In this document: positions 17,938 to 26,597 of the stretch, in pieces
Layout of the letters: each line of letters begins with the position of its first letter
Position numbering within the stretch: the stretch's first letter is position 1
Source: Chroococcidiopsidaceae cyanobacterium YX2bin18
GTDB taxonomy: Bacteria; Cyanobacteriota; Cyanobacteriia; Cyanobacteriales; Chroococcidiopsidaceae
Direction of reading: 5' to 3'
DNA: 44,134 bases
Assembly: GCA_030446505.1 (NCBI GenBank)
Contig: JAUJND010000035.1
Coordinates: 1 to 44,134, forward strand
The notes under the pieces: generated by a model
What the model was told of the DNA's origin: nothing
Seen by the model: the letters and a program-made list of their open reading frames with translations, nothing else
Databases searched by the model: none
Translations under genes and position numbers: made by a program

Positions 17938-18637
17938 TTTTGGAAAATTCTTGCATAGTTAGCTAATCAGTCAAGCAGATTCATTAAACCAAAAATTCTG
18001 CCATTCTAAAGCTGTGATTAGAGAACTAACTTAAACTGCGCGATGCTCGGCATGATCTAGCACCAGTATTTTTTGAACAAAATTAAGGCATCAATGCGTA
18101 ATATTAGTTTGATAGTAACTGAAACCATTAAAACTAAGACTTGTTGTGTCCGTTCATTACATCACTTCTTTAATCACCAGCGCTCACTTCCATAAATCTG
18201 TAACTTTCCAAAACATATTAAGTCTGTAATGATACAATTTTATTAGGTGTAAATGCCCATTATTAATCATTGGCAAAAAAATCTCAGTATTTTCAATTAT
18301 TAGTAAAAAGCTATTCAGTATTCTTACTGAAGTCATACTAAAACTTCTTAAGCCATAAAGGTAAGGCAAAAGCAACGAAATATACTGTTTTTCAAAGGCT
18401 TAACTAAATCAATTAAGTCCGTAAGCTATATCTTAGGCAGTTCTTAATCTTGTTTGCCAACCCCAATTTCAAGTTTTGTAAAATTATTTTTCTTTTTTAT
18501 AGAGAGCTAAAAATGCGATCGTAATTAATCACTCATCACTACTCCAAATCTAGCTCAGCATAAAAAATTAGCTAATATTAACAAATTTAGTATTGCTAAT
18601 TTTTCGATTTTTAACAACCTAAATAGAGAGATAAACT
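17938..18637. other. 700-bp AT-rich divergent intergenic region
   Basis: This stretch separates two divergent genes and must hold the promoter of the large repeat protein. It is very AT-rich with long A and T runs. A 63-codon minus-strand frame (18184-18375) has no features of a gene. I see no tRNA, hairpin array or transposase remnant. The long untranslated leader before 18638 may itself be regulatory. Confidence 0.4.
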
Positions 18638-21532
18638 GTGGCTATTCAATTATTCAATGCTGATGATTATCGGGCTGCTAATTCTGATTTGGCTAGTTTC
18701 AGCAATGAGCAAGCATTGTCCCACTTCCAAACCTTCGGTCTAAACGAAGGGCGCACTTTTTCTGCACTTGTCAACCTTGATTTCTATCGTTCTAGCAACA
18801 GTGATCTGAGTAATTTCAGTAACATTCAGGCGTTTGAGCATCTCCAAAATAATGGAGTGGCTGAGGGACGTCAGTTTTCAGAATTTGTTGACCTTGGTTT
18901 TTATCGAGCAGCCAACAATGATTTACAGGGCTTGAATAACGAGCAATTGTTGGGACACCTCCAAAATAATGGAGTGGCTGAGGGACGTCAGTTTTCAGAA
19001 TTTGTTGACCTCGACTTCTATCAAGCAGCTAATAGTGATTTACAGGGCTTGAATAACGAGCAATTGTTGAGACACTTAGAACTAAATGGAGTTGGGGAAG
19101 GGCGTCAGTTTTCAGAATTTGTTGACCTCGACTTCTATCAAGCAGCTAATAGTGATTTAGGTGGCTTGAACAATCAACAATTATTAGGACATCTTCAAAC
19201 TAATGGTGTGGCTGAAGGACGACGCTTCTCAGAGTTTGTTGATCTTGACTTCTATCAAGCAACTAATAGTGATTTAGGTAGCTTGAACAACGAGCAATTG
19301 TTAGGACACTTAGAACTTAATGGAATTGGGGAAGGGCGTCAGTTTTCCCAGTTTTTTGATATCAATTACTACCGCTCCAATAATGCTGACTTAGTTGCAG
19401 CAAACTTGAATAGTGAAGAGCTATTAGAGCATTTTGAGATTAATGGTTTAAGTGAAGGACGGCTGTTTTCCGTTCCCTTTGATGTTAATTACTATCGCAG
19501 TGTTAACTCCGACTTAGCAGCAGCAAATCTGAATAACCAGCAATTGTATGATCATTTCCAACTTAATGGTCTTAGTGAAAGACGAGTATCATCATCTTCT
19601 TTCAATCTACCAGTCTACTTAGCTAATAACCCCGACTTAGTGGCAGCAGGCTTAGATCAAAAGCTGGCATACGACCATTTTGTCATCTCAGGTCAGTCAG
19701 AGGGACGACCCGGTAGCGACTACGCTGGAAACACTTTAAGCACTGCTCGTAACATTACTATCGGCTCGACTGCAAACACCTTTTTTGACTTTGTATACAG
19801 CAATAACTCACCAGGGGCTGAAACTAACACAACCGATCCAGATGACTACTACAGCTTCAATCTGGCAAGTGTTAGTAATTTGAACGTTAGCCTTAATGGT
19901 CTGAGTGGGAATGCTGATGTGCGATTGATTCAGGATGCTAATAGTAATGGTGTACTTAATTCGGACGATGTGATTGAAACCTCTGCTAATAGTGGTGCAA
20001 CGCCAGAATCAATTGTTCGCAATAATTTAGCGGCAGGTAATTACTTCGTTCAGGTCTTCGGAGGTGGCGTGCAGAGTGCTTTCACGCACTACAATTTGAG
20101 CCTGTCTGCTAACGCTGTCACTCTCAACAACGATGCACCTGTGGCAGTAGATGACACACTTGTCGCGGCTGATGAAGACACAGTGCAGACAATAACAACT
20201 GCTGGTCTAATAAGCAACGATACCGATGTTGACGGAGATACCCTAAACTTCAACGGTATCCTCACAGCTCCCACCAACGGTACCTTGGTCAACAACGCCG
20301 ATGGCACGTTGACCTACACACCAACTGCCAACTTCAACGGTACTGACAGCTTTACCTACGAGGTAGCTGATGGCAATGGTGGTCTTGACACTGCAACGGT
20401 TAACCTGACAGTTAACCCGCTCAACGATGCACCTGTGGCAGTAGATGACACACTTGTCGCGGCTGATGAAGACACAGTGCAGACAATAACAACTGCTGGT
20501 CTAATAGGCAACGATACCGATGTTGACGGAGATACCCTAAACTTCAACGGTATCCTCACAGCTCCTACCAACGGTACCTTGGTCAACAACGCCGATGGCA
20601 CGTTGACCTACACGCCAACTGCCAACTTCAACGGTACTGACAGCTTTACCTACGAGGTAGCTGATGGCAATGGTGGTCTTGACACTGCAACGGTTAACCT
20701 GACAGTTAACCCGCTCAACGATGCACCAGTAAACACGGTGCCATTGGCTTCGAGCACCAACGAGGACACACCGCTCTTCTTCTCAACTGCCAACAATAAC
20801 CTAATTGCCATCAACGATGTAGATGCTGACAACAACCCCGTTGAGGTCACCCTGAGCACCACTGATGGCTTATTGAGCTTGAGCGGTACAACTGGTCTGA
20901 CCTTCACCATTGGCGACGGTACTGACGATCCGACCACAACCTTCAGCGGTACTCTCAGCGACATCAATACAGCGCTTGATGGTTCAAGTTTCTCACCTAC
21001 TACCAACTTTAGCGGGGCTGCTACTCTCGCAATCAGCACCAACGACCAGGGCAGCACAGGGACGGGTGGACCTTTGACTGACACTGATACGGTCAACATT
21101 ACTGTCAACGCTGTTAACGATGCACCTGTGCTAGATCTTAGTAATTCAGCTGGCAATGACTTCACTTCCAGTCGCCCTGGCACACAAAACACGGTTAATG
21201 CTGTTAGCTCCACCAATCTCACAGTCGTAGATGTAGACAGCGCTAACCTCAACTCAGCAACCATTACCCTTACCAACCCAGCCACCGACGATGAAATACT
21301 GTCAGCTGACACTGGAACCACCAGTATCACTGTTAGTTATGACAATGTTACTGATGTGCTGACCTTGAATGGGATAGCTCCTCTCGCTGATTATGAAGCA
21401 GTGCTACGCACTGTTAAGTACCAAAAAACTACCACGCTTGCCGCTGGTGATACGCGCACCATTACATTTGAGATCAATGATGGTTTAACCAGCAACAGCC
21501 CTCTGGTAACGTCAACTCTCACATTCACCTAA
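18638..21532 (+). CDS. Large modular surface/secreted protein with 39-aa repeats, PPC and cadherin-like domains
   Basis: A 964-residue acidic, Asn/Asp/Thr-rich, cysteine-free protein, translated from a GTG. Residues 1-365 are nine units of about 39 residues with consensus DFYRAANSDL..LNNEQLL.HL..NG..EGR.FS, in the style of the NPDL..A...HY...G..EGR repeats in cyanobacterial extracellular proteins. Residues about 368-490 are a bacterial pre-peptidase C-terminal (PPC) domain (TDPDDYYSFNL, GNYFVQVFGG). Residues 498-595 and 596-693 are near-identical cadherin-like/tandem-95 domains (DGDTLNFNGILTAPTNGTL, YTPTANFNGTDSFTYEV). Two more follow, starting NDAPV at about 694 and 826. I see no N-terminal Sec signal, so export by a type I system with an uncleaved C-terminal signal is likely (inferred). 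Acidic DxD loops suggest calcium binding. It stands alone with its own terminator. Confidence 0.85.
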   Translation: MAIQLFNADDYRAANSDLASFSNEQALSHFQTFGLNEGRTFSALVNLDFYRSSNSDLSNFSNIQAFEHLQNNGVAEGRQFSEFVDLGFYRAANNDLQGLNNEQLLGHLQNNGVAEGRQFSEFVDLDFYQAANSDLQGLNNEQLLRHLELNGVGEGRQFSEFVDLDFYQAANSDLGGLNNQQLLGHLQTNGVAEGRRFSEFVDLDFYQATNSDLGSLNNEQLLGHLELNGIGEGRQFSQFFDINYYRSNNADLVAANLNSEELLEHFEINGLSEGRLFSVPFDVNYYRSVNSDLAAANLNNQQLYDHFQLNGLSERRVSSSSFNLPVYLANNPDLVAAGLDQKLAYDHFVISGQSEGRPGSDYAGNTLSTARNITIGSTANTFFDFVYSNNSPGAETNTTDPDDYYSFNLASVSNLNVSLNGLSGNADVRLIQDANSNGVLNSDDVIETSANSGATPESIVRNNLAAGNYFVQVFGGGVQSAFTHYNLSLSANAVTLNNDAPVAVDDTLVAADEDTVQTITTAGLISNDTDVDGDTLNFNGILTAPTNGTLVNNADGTLTYTPTANFNGTDSFTYEVADGNGGLDTATVNLTVNPLNDAPVAVDDTLVAADEDTVQTITTAGLIGNDTDVDGDTLNFNGILTAPTNGTLVNNADGTLTYTPTANFNGTDSFTYEVADGNGGLDTATVNLTVNPLNDAPVNTVPLASSTNEDTPLFFSTANNNLIAINDVDADNNPVEVTLSTTDGLLSLSGTTGLTFTIGDGTDDPTTTFSGTLSDINTALDGSSFSPTTNFSGAATLAISTNDQGSTGTGGPLTDTDTVNITVNAVNDAPVLDLSNSAGNDFTSSRPGTQNTVNAVSSTNLTVVDVDSANLNSATITLTNPATDDEILSADTGTTSITVSYDNVTDVLTLNGIAPLADYEAVLRTVKYQKTTTLAAGDTRTITFEINDGLTSNSPLVTSTLTFT
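18641..19735 (+). repeat. Nine tandem ~117-bp coding repeats
   Basis: The first third of the gene is built from 117-base units (39 codons). The middle ones (18842-19340) are nearly identical at the DNA level, for example TCAGTTTTCAGAATTTGTTG recurs. The outer ones have diverged and some carry a two-residue insertion (LVAANLN in place of LQGLN). This pattern fits repeated expansion and contraction by unequal recombination. Confidence 0.85.
20132..20719 (+). repeat. Two tandem 294-bp coding repeats
   Basis: Units 20132-20425 and 20426-20719 are almost identical. Differences include AGCAACGAT against GGCAACGAT in the linker and CCCACC against CCTACC. Each encodes exactly one 98-residue cadherin-like domain, and the unit restarts at GATGCACC. 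A third GATGCACC at 20720 begins a diverged domain. The near-identity marks a recent duplication or gene conversion. It may also be a collapse point in short-read assembly. Confidence 0.92.
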
Positions 21533-21582
21533 TGACATCGGTAACGGTGACAACCTCAAGAGCATCAGCGATCGCCTGAGCT

Positions 21583-21630
21583 AAAAATAAGGAGTTCTTT
21601 CTATCTGTCCTGCAAGAACTCCTTATTTTT
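21583..21630 (+). terminator. Strong Rho-independent terminator
   Basis: AAAAATAAGGAGTTCTT at 21583-21599 is perfectly complementary to AAGAACTCCTTATTTTT at 21614-21630, with a 14-base loop. The stem ends in a T-run on the plus strand and in the complement of the A-run on the minus strand. It can therefore end both the large gene and the convergent Nif11-like transcript. Confidence 0.9.
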
Positions 21631-21716
21631 TATTTACACTTGCATAAGAACCGCGCCTTAATTCCTGCAACAATATTGCCAACTTATGCGCCTACTTTCT
21701 TTAATTTCTAAACGAG

Positions 21717-21950
21717 TTACCTGGGCATAATATGTCGCCGAGGTGCAATACCCGGATTAATGACAGCTGCGAATTCTTCCTCAGATAATTTAGCGATCGC
21801 ATTTTCTAGTTCTTCGGTTGTAAAGCGATAGCCACGTTGTTCTGCAATCTTGATGAAGGTTTCTGGTTCGGTTGTTGCTTTGAGTTTATGTTTTAATGCT
21901 TCATCTTGTTGGATAGCTTTAAAGAATTTTGCAGCGTGTTCCTGTGCCAT
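21717..21950 (-). CDS. Nif11-like (nitrogen-fixation leader-type) peptide
   Basis: A 77-residue protein with the Nif11 domain pattern: AAKFFKAIQQDEALKHKLKA, then PETFIKIAEQRGYRFTTEEL and the Leu/Glu-rich end LSEEEFAAVINPG. Nif11 domains serve as leaders of ribosomally made peptide natural products, but many cyanobacterial copies stand alone with unknown roles. This one ends NPGIAPRRHIMPR, without a double-glycine cleavage site or a Cys/Ser/Thr-rich core. No modification enzyme or peptidase transporter lies next to it, so a RiPP role is not supported here. AGGAGATG lies upstream of the ATG. It is convergent with the large repeat protein and shares its terminator. Confidence 0.8.
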   Translation of the reverse strand: MAQEHAAKFFKAIQQDEALKHKLKATTEPETFIKIAEQRGYRFTTEELENAIAKLSEEEFAAVINPGIAPRRHIMPR

Positions 21951-22241
21951 GACAGTACATCTCCTGATTTAAGGAATAATTGAAATTTAGTAACTTTAAT
22001 TGGATAGTGCATCAAAGGCGGCATGATTACTGAATTATAAAATTCGCACCCTGATGTTATTTCAGCTAATCCATCTATTTGTGAGCATAGACCCTTGAAC
22101 ACTAAATTTAACGAAATCTTGACAGAAATTAAAGTTAGCGGTATCTTCTTGACCTATAACTGATTGTTGTCATGCTAGGAGTCAGCAGCCAACCTGGGAA
22201 AGATACTTTGGTAGTAGCGCGTTTACCAAGAACATCACAGA

Positions 22242-22859
22242 TTACAGATTACACTCTTTGCCAGAAGAATCTATTGCTAAATAACCTTCCAACTGGGTAA
22301 TGCGCTCTTGCAGTGGCGTAAGCATGGCTTTGACTTCCGCTTCCGAGTAGCGAATTGGGATATGCTGCGGGCAGTTCCAATCCCACCCTGCAATATGGAT
22401 AAGGATGGCTCGCTCAACTTTTGCCGGATACTCTGGATCTACTAACTGCTTAAGTAACTCCAGATCGCCTTCCACAACCGCAGCACGTCCCCAAATTTTA
22501 AGTCGACGTTTGTGGGCATAATCCATTAAGAACAAGAAAACACGGTCGTTTTCCGATAAATTGCCAGTGCTAATGTATTGCAAGTTGCCCTGGAAATCTG
22601 CAAAGCCAAGGGTATACTCATCTAAAACTTTCAAAAATCCCTGAGATCCCCCCCGGAATTGAATGTAGGGCCAGCCATTGCTGTTAACAGTCCCCATGTA
22701 AAAACTATCACGAGCAGTTATAAACTCAGCGATCGCAGGCGTAACCGTGTTATTTGCGAAACCGTTTTCCAAGCGAGCATAGTTCTCACGCGATCCGTAG
22801 CGGGTTTGCAGCGCCTTAACTGCGGCTGTAAAGGCAATTTTTGTAAATTCCCGACCCAT
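22242..22859 (-). CDS. Pyridoxamine 5'-phosphate oxidase-like flavin protein
   Basis: A 205-residue FMN-binding split-barrel protein of the PNPOx-like superfamily. The core strands are visible: ITARDSFYMGTVNSNGWPYI (the usual flavin-binding start), FRGGSQGFLKVLDE, YTLGFADFQGNLQYIS, and NDRVFLFLMDYAHKRRLKIW. These match the general stress and pyridoxamine-oxidase-related group, which reduces small electrophiles or binds haem or flavin. I chose the ATG at 22859 because GGAGG stands five bases upstream. A longer frame from 22919 would add 20 residues without a ribosome site. It is the last of three minus-strand genes behind a TetR-controlled promoter, 65 bases after the GST stop. Confidence 0.85.
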   Translation of the reverse strand: MGREFTKIAFTAAVKALQTRYGSRENYARLENGFANNTVTPAIAEFITARDSFYMGTVNSNGWPYIQFRGGSQGFLKVLDEYTLGFADFQGNLQYISTGNLSENDRVFLFLMDYAHKRRLKIWGRAAVVEGDLELLKQLVDPEYPAKVERAILIHIAGWDWNCPQHIPIRYSEAEVKAMLTPLQERITQLEGYLAIDSSGKECNL

Positions 22860-22924
22860 AAAACCTCCAATGTTGAAATCCTGAATAGGCACAGCTGGAC
22901 TGAGGTTAATTCTGGACAAATGTT

Positions 22925-23539
22925 CTAGATTGTAGACGCTTCAACACCAGGTAATGCTACAAAACCAGGGAGTTTCTTAATCCGCTCAATCCAGGCAACA
23001 ACGTGCGGATAATTGTCTAAGGAGATCTTGCCGTCTGGTGCTAGGGCAATATAGGGGAACGCTGCAATATCTGCGATCGTAGGACAGCCGAGTTCTAACC
23101 ACTCCCGCTTAGTTAGGTGTTGATTAAGTTGGGTGAGAATGAATTCTGCTTTTTGGTTTGCCTGCTCAAGGTTGATACTGGTCGCGTTGAGCAAATAGTA
23201 GCGACGAGCAGACTCCGTTCCCTGACGGATCTCTCCTGCCGTAGTAGACAACCAACGTACCACGCGACTTAGGGGTTCTGGATCATCGGGAAGCCATTGC
23301 TCACTGCCATAGCGACGAGCTAGATAAACCAGAATTGCTTGGGCATCTTGAAACACTACCTCATGATCAACAAGTACAGGAACTTGCCCAAAAGGGTTAA
23401 GCGCCAAAAATTCAGCGGATTTGTGTTCTCCTTTAAGCAAGTCAACCTTGATCCATTCATACTCCAGCTTTAGTAAAGACAGCATTAGCTTTACCTTGTA
23501 GCTGTTACCAGATAGTTCGTGACCATACAGTTTAATCAT
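22925..23539 (-). CDS. Glutathione S-transferase
   Basis: A 204-residue GST of normal length. The N-terminal thioredoxin-like domain reads MIKLYGHELSGNSYKVKLML, with Ser in the usual activating position. The glutathione-binding NPFGQVPVLVD and the QDAQAILVYLARRYG turn follow. The helical C-terminal domain has GCPTIADIAAFPYIALAPDG, the N-capping box of GSTs. The enzyme would conjugate or reduce electrophiles with glutathione in the cytosol. The ATG follows AAAAAGGAACTCC. It lies in one direction between the DJ-1/PfpI gene and the PNPOx-like gene, so the three probably form a detoxification operon under the TetR regulator. Confidence 0.92.
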   Translation of the reverse strand: MIKLYGHELSGNSYKVKLMLSLLKLEYEWIKVDLLKGEHKSAEFLALNPFGQVPVLVDHEVVFQDAQAILVYLARRYGSEQWLPDDPEPLSRVVRWLSTTAGEIRQGTESARRYYLLNATSINLEQANQKAEFILTQLNQHLTKREWLELGCPTIADIAAFPYIALAPDGKISLDNYPHVVAWIERIKKLPGFVALPGVEASTI

Positions 23540-23648
23540 GGAGTTCCTTTTTGGATTTTAGATAAAAGCAGCAAATCAGAAGTTAAAACCCAATCTGCGG
23601 GCTTGCAACCAACTGCGCGAAGTCTGGCGTTCTGATGTGGATTCCGGC

Positions 23649-24332
23649 TCAAGCGTGTGCTATAACGCCTACAGACTGAGCAAACTCGATATCATGGCGA
23701 TAGAGATCATAAGCTTGGTGGTATTCCATTGTTCGCGCCACTTCAGAAATAAATCCTTCGTCGTATCCAGCACGTCGCAGTAGATGAAATCCGATTTCCA
23801 TCCCTGAAGCAATGCCACCAGCTGTAATCATACGTCCGGCATCCACAACCCGCGCTCGACTAATACGACAAGCTGGAGCAATTTCTGCTAGTCGCTGTAG
23901 GGGAACTTTGCCAAATGCAGATGCTTCAAGGCGATCGCTTTCTTTGCGATTTGTTGCTGGTAGCCCATTTAGCAAGCCCATTTTGCCGTAGATCCAAGAA
24001 CCTGTACAAACACTTGTTAATAAGCAGGATTCTGGTAGCTGGTGAATGAAGTCGGACAAATTACGATTGTGCATTTCTTGCCGCGTACCAAAGCCGCCAG
24101 GAATTAGAAACGCATCCATCGCTGGATGGTCATTGAATCCATAGCTGGGTAATACTGTAAAACCAGCTTGAGTTTGAATTGGACGCAGTGCTTCTGCAAG
24201 TAAAAACACATCTAGTTCTGGGTCAAAGCGTCGTGCAACGGAGAGTACGCCGTAGGGAGCGGTAAAGTCAATTACTTCTGCATCTTTGAATACATAGATG
24301 CCTAAGCGAAATCCAGAAATTTGAGTGGACAT
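23649..24332 (-). CDS. DJ-1/PfpI (GATase-1-like) family protein
   Basis: A 227-residue protein starting MSTQISGFRLGIYVFKDAEV, of the DJ-1/PfpI group close to isonitrile-hydratase and transcription-regulator sensor domains. The nucleophile elbow is SVCTGSWIYGKMGLLNG with the expected Cys. GGFGTRQEMHN contributes the oxyanion loop. VVDAGRMITAGGIASGMEIG is the C-terminal family signature. Such proteins act as glyoxalase/deglycase, isonitrile hydratase or redox sensors. The chemistry is not fixed by sequence alone. The ATG at 24332 has CGGAG eight bases upstream; a longer frame to 24416 would run through the operators and is rejected. It is the first gene of the operon divergent from the TetR gene. 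Confidence 0.88.
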   Translation of the reverse strand: MSTQISGFRLGIYVFKDAEVIDFTAPYGVLSVARRFDPELDVFLLAEALRPIQTQAGFTVLPSYGFNDHPAMDAFLIPGGFGTRQEMHNRNLSDFIHQLPESCLLTSVCTGSWIYGKMGLLNGLPATNRKESDRLEASAFGKVPLQRLAEIAPACRISRARVVDAGRMITAGGIASGMEIGFHLLRRAGYDEGFISEVARTMEYHQAYDLYRHDIEFAQSVGVIAHA

Positions 24333-24365
24333 AAGATTACTCCGTAAAATGAAGCTTCTTTTACG

Positions 24366-24406
24366 ACCGAACGTTCGGTTATCAATTATGTTACCGGACG
24401 TTCGGT
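24366..24406. promoter_or_regulatory. Twin palindromic TetR operators in a divergent promoter
   Basis: ACCGAACGTTCGGT (24366-24379) is a perfect 14-base palindrome. ACCGGACGTTCGGT (24393-24406) is a second copy with one mismatch. The two are 27 bases apart from start to start and lie between the divergent starts of the DJ-1/PfpI gene (24332) and the TetR gene (24432 or 24438). The placement suggests that the TetR protein represses both directions, including its own gene. Confidence 0.85.
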
Positions 24407-24431
24407 ATAATGTCAATAGAGAAGTCTATTT

Positions 24432-24995
24432 GTGAATATGTCTAAAGAAGAAATTGTGGTTCAACTTCTGAATGTGTTTCGGCAATATGGCTATGATGGC
24501 ACCAGCCTTTCCCAAATTTCTCAAGTAATTGGGTTGAGCAAAGCTAGCCTCTATCACCATTTCCCTGGCGGCAAAGAGGAAATGGCGACAGCCGCACTTG
24601 ACTACCTTGACTCTTGGCTAGAGGCAAATATCTTAAAACTACTACGCAACAGTGACGCTCCTCCCTTTGAGCGCCTAAAAGCAATGCTAGAAAATGTTGA
24701 ACTGGTTTTTGATCAAGGTCGAAAGCCGTGTTTGTGGGCAGTTTTGACGTTAGAGGGAGGGAGCGATCGCTTTCACACCCAAATTAAACAAACTTTATCT
24801 CGGTGGATTGAGGCGATCGCGGTTGTGTTGCAGGAAATTGGGATTGATGCAGAACAAGCCAAATATCAATCAGAAGATGCAATTGTCCGCATTCAAGGTT
24901 CATTAGTATTAGCACGCGGCTTAGATAATACTGATTTATTTAATCGCACAATTAAGGAATTAGCGACACAATTCTTGCAGATTAGCTGTGTGTGA
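24432..24995 (+). CDS. TetR/AcrR family transcriptional repressor
   Basis: A 187-residue regulator. The N-terminal helix-turn-helix is textbook: QLLNVFRQYGYDGTSLSQIS, then IGLSKASLYHHFPGGKEEMA. The C-terminal helical domain that senses ligand contains one Cys near WAVLTLEGG (GRKPCLWAV) and one at the end. A cysteine there could sense electrophiles, as in NemR, but this is inference. The frame may start at the GTG of 24432 or the ATG of 24438, and neither has a strong ribosome site. The upstream palindromes and the divergent DJ-1, GST and PNPOx-like genes make it the likely local repressor of a thiol or electrophile stress response. Confidence 0.92.
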   Translation: MNMSKEEIVVQLLNVFRQYGYDGTSLSQISQVIGLSKASLYHHFPGGKEEMATAALDYLDSWLEANILKLLRNSDAPPFERLKAMLENVELVFDQGRKPCLWAVLTLEGGSDRFHTQIKQTLSRWIEAIAVVLQEIGIDAEQAKYQSEDAIVRIQGSLVLARGLDNTDLFNRTIKELATQFLQISCV

Positions 24996-25129
24996 TTATT
25001 CTGCAAATCTTTTCTGAGGACAATACCTGAATGATTAAAACGTGGCGGTATGCCTGGTAGGGTGGCTCAATTGCGCTGTGGCGCGAAAGCAGCGACACTG
25101 TTATTTAAATTAGTCACACAGGTTTTAGA

Positions 25130-26320
25130 GTGAAAGCAATTACTCTCCTTGGCTCTACGGGATCTATTGGTACTCAAACACTTGATATCGTCGCTCAATA
25201 CCCGGATCAGTTTCGGGTTGTTGGTTTGGCAGCTGGGCGCAACGTTGAGATGTTAATTGCCCAGATCCGCTCCTTTCGACCAGCGATCGCCGCTATATGT
25301 GAAGAAGATAAATTGCCAGAACTCAAAGAGGCGATCGCTGACCTTGACCCGCAACCGATTCTTGTGGCAGGACTTGCTGGGGTAATTGAAGTAGCACGCT
25401 ACGGTGATGCGGAAACTGTGGTGACAGGTATTGTTGGCTGTGCCGGATTATTGCCTACCATTGCTGCAATTGAAGCTGGTAAAGATATTGCCTTGGCAAA
25501 TAAGGAAACCTTAATTGCTGGAGCACCAGTAGTTTTGCCTTTAGTTGAGAAATATGGCGTGAAACTACTACCAGCAGATTCAGAGCATTCCGCAATATTT
25601 CAGTGCCTCCAGGGTGTACCAAAAGAGGGATTACGGCGGATTTTACTTACCGCTTCTGGAGGTGCTTTCCGGGATTGGGCGGTTGAGAAGTTAAAAGATG
25701 TGAAAGTTGCAGATGCCCTAAAGCATCCTAACTGGTCGATGGGTCGCAAAATCACAGTGGATTCTGCGACGTTGATGAATAAAGGGCTGGAAGTAATTGA
25801 AGCTCACTTTCTGTTTGGTTTAGACTACGATCGCATCGATATAGTGATCCATCCTCAAAGCATCATTCACTCGCTGATTGAACTCCAAGATACCTCAGTC
25901 TTAGCTCAGTTAGGTTGGGCTGATATGCGCTTACCGCTACTATATACCCTATCTTGGCCTGAACGTATCTATACAGACTGGCAACAGCTAGACTTAGTTA
26001 AAGCTGGAGATTTAACCTTTAAAGCACCGGATCACCAAAAGTATCCTTGTATGCAGTTAGCGTATGCCGCAGGTCGAGCGGGTGGCTCAATGCCAGCTGT
26101 ACTTAATGCCGCCAATGAGCAAGCAGTGGCTTTATTTTTGGCAGAAAAAATTGAGTTTCTAGATATTCCGCGTTGTATTGAATGGGTGTGCGATCGCCAT
26201 ATCAATAATTCCAAACCTTCTTTGGATGATATTGTGGCAGCAGATCAATGGGCAAGACAGGAAGTAGTAGCAGCACATCAAATGTTAGATAAGGGCGATC
26301 GCCTGATCTCTCTGCGATGA
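25130..26320 (+). CDS. dxr: 1-deoxy-D-xylulose 5-phosphate reductoisomerase
   Basis: A 396-residue enzyme of the MEP isoprenoid pathway. It converts DXP to 2-C-methyl-D-erythritol 4-phosphate with NADPH and a divalent metal, and it feeds carotenoids, phytol and quinones. The NADPH loop [14 protein letters not shown] is at residues 8-21. Metal and substrate residues lie in [36 protein letters not shown] and [23 protein letters not shown]. The catalytic flexible loop and the C-terminal helical domain ([19 protein letters not shown]) are complete. The start is a GTG. Length and all motifs are normal, so this is a functional gene next to much decayed sequence. It stands alone, 134 bases after the TetR gene. 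Confidence 0.97.
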   Translation: MKAITLLGSTGSIGTQTLDIVAQYPDQFRVVGLAAGRNVEMLIAQIRSFRPAIAAICEEDKLPELKEAIADLDPQPILVAGLAGVIEVARYGDAETVVTGIVGCAGLLPTIAAIEAGKDIALANKETLIAGAPVVLPLVEKYGVKLLPADSEHSAIFQCLQGVPKEGLRRILLTASGGAFRDWAVEKLKDVKVADALKHPNWSMGRKITVDSATLMNKGLEVIEAHFLFGLDYDRIDIVIHPQSIIHSLIELQDTSVLAQLGWADMRLPLLYTLSWPERIYTDWQQLDLVKAGDLTFKAPDHQKYPCMQLAYAAGRAGGSMPAVLNAANEQAVALFLAEKIEFLDIPRCIEWVCDRHINNSKPSLDDIVAADQWARQEVVAAHQMLDKGDRLISLR

Positions 26321-26483
26321 GCGACAAGCAAAATTCCTCAAAAAAGCAATTCAGTCTGTAATTACTCCCAATTTTCTTGAAAATATGGCTTTTGTGGGTA
26401 TTAATTCCTAAACTTTTTATTTCGTGAGTTAGTTTCAGCCCTTTACTGCTGCCTTGTTTATGGCATTACCACTAATAAAAAAT

Positions 26484-26509
26484 AGGTAGCACTATTAGAA
26501 GTGCTACCT
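26484..26509 (-). terminator. Rho-independent terminator on the minus strand
   Basis: AGGTAGCACT and AGTGCTACCT form a perfect 10-bp stem with a six-base loop. On the minus strand it is followed by ATTTTTTATT. It therefore ends transcription coming from the malectin pseudogene rather than from dxr. It could also stop dxr read-through weakly. Confidence 0.75.
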
Positions 26510-26597
26510 GCAAAATTATTCTCAAAGCTGCGTTCAGTGCTGAGCATCAACCTCAAATTCACTTTAAACGCCGCATTATCTAATTGAATTACATTAG

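Noticed and set aside
18638..19735. Repeat array considered as CRISPR
   Set aside because: The 117-bp units are coding, in frame, without spacers, and no cas gene is present.
20089..21330. Long antisense open frames under the cadherin-like domains (72, 81 and 226 codons)
   Set aside because: They are mirror images of the repeated coding units, with Val/Ser-rich low-complexity translations and no ribosome sites.
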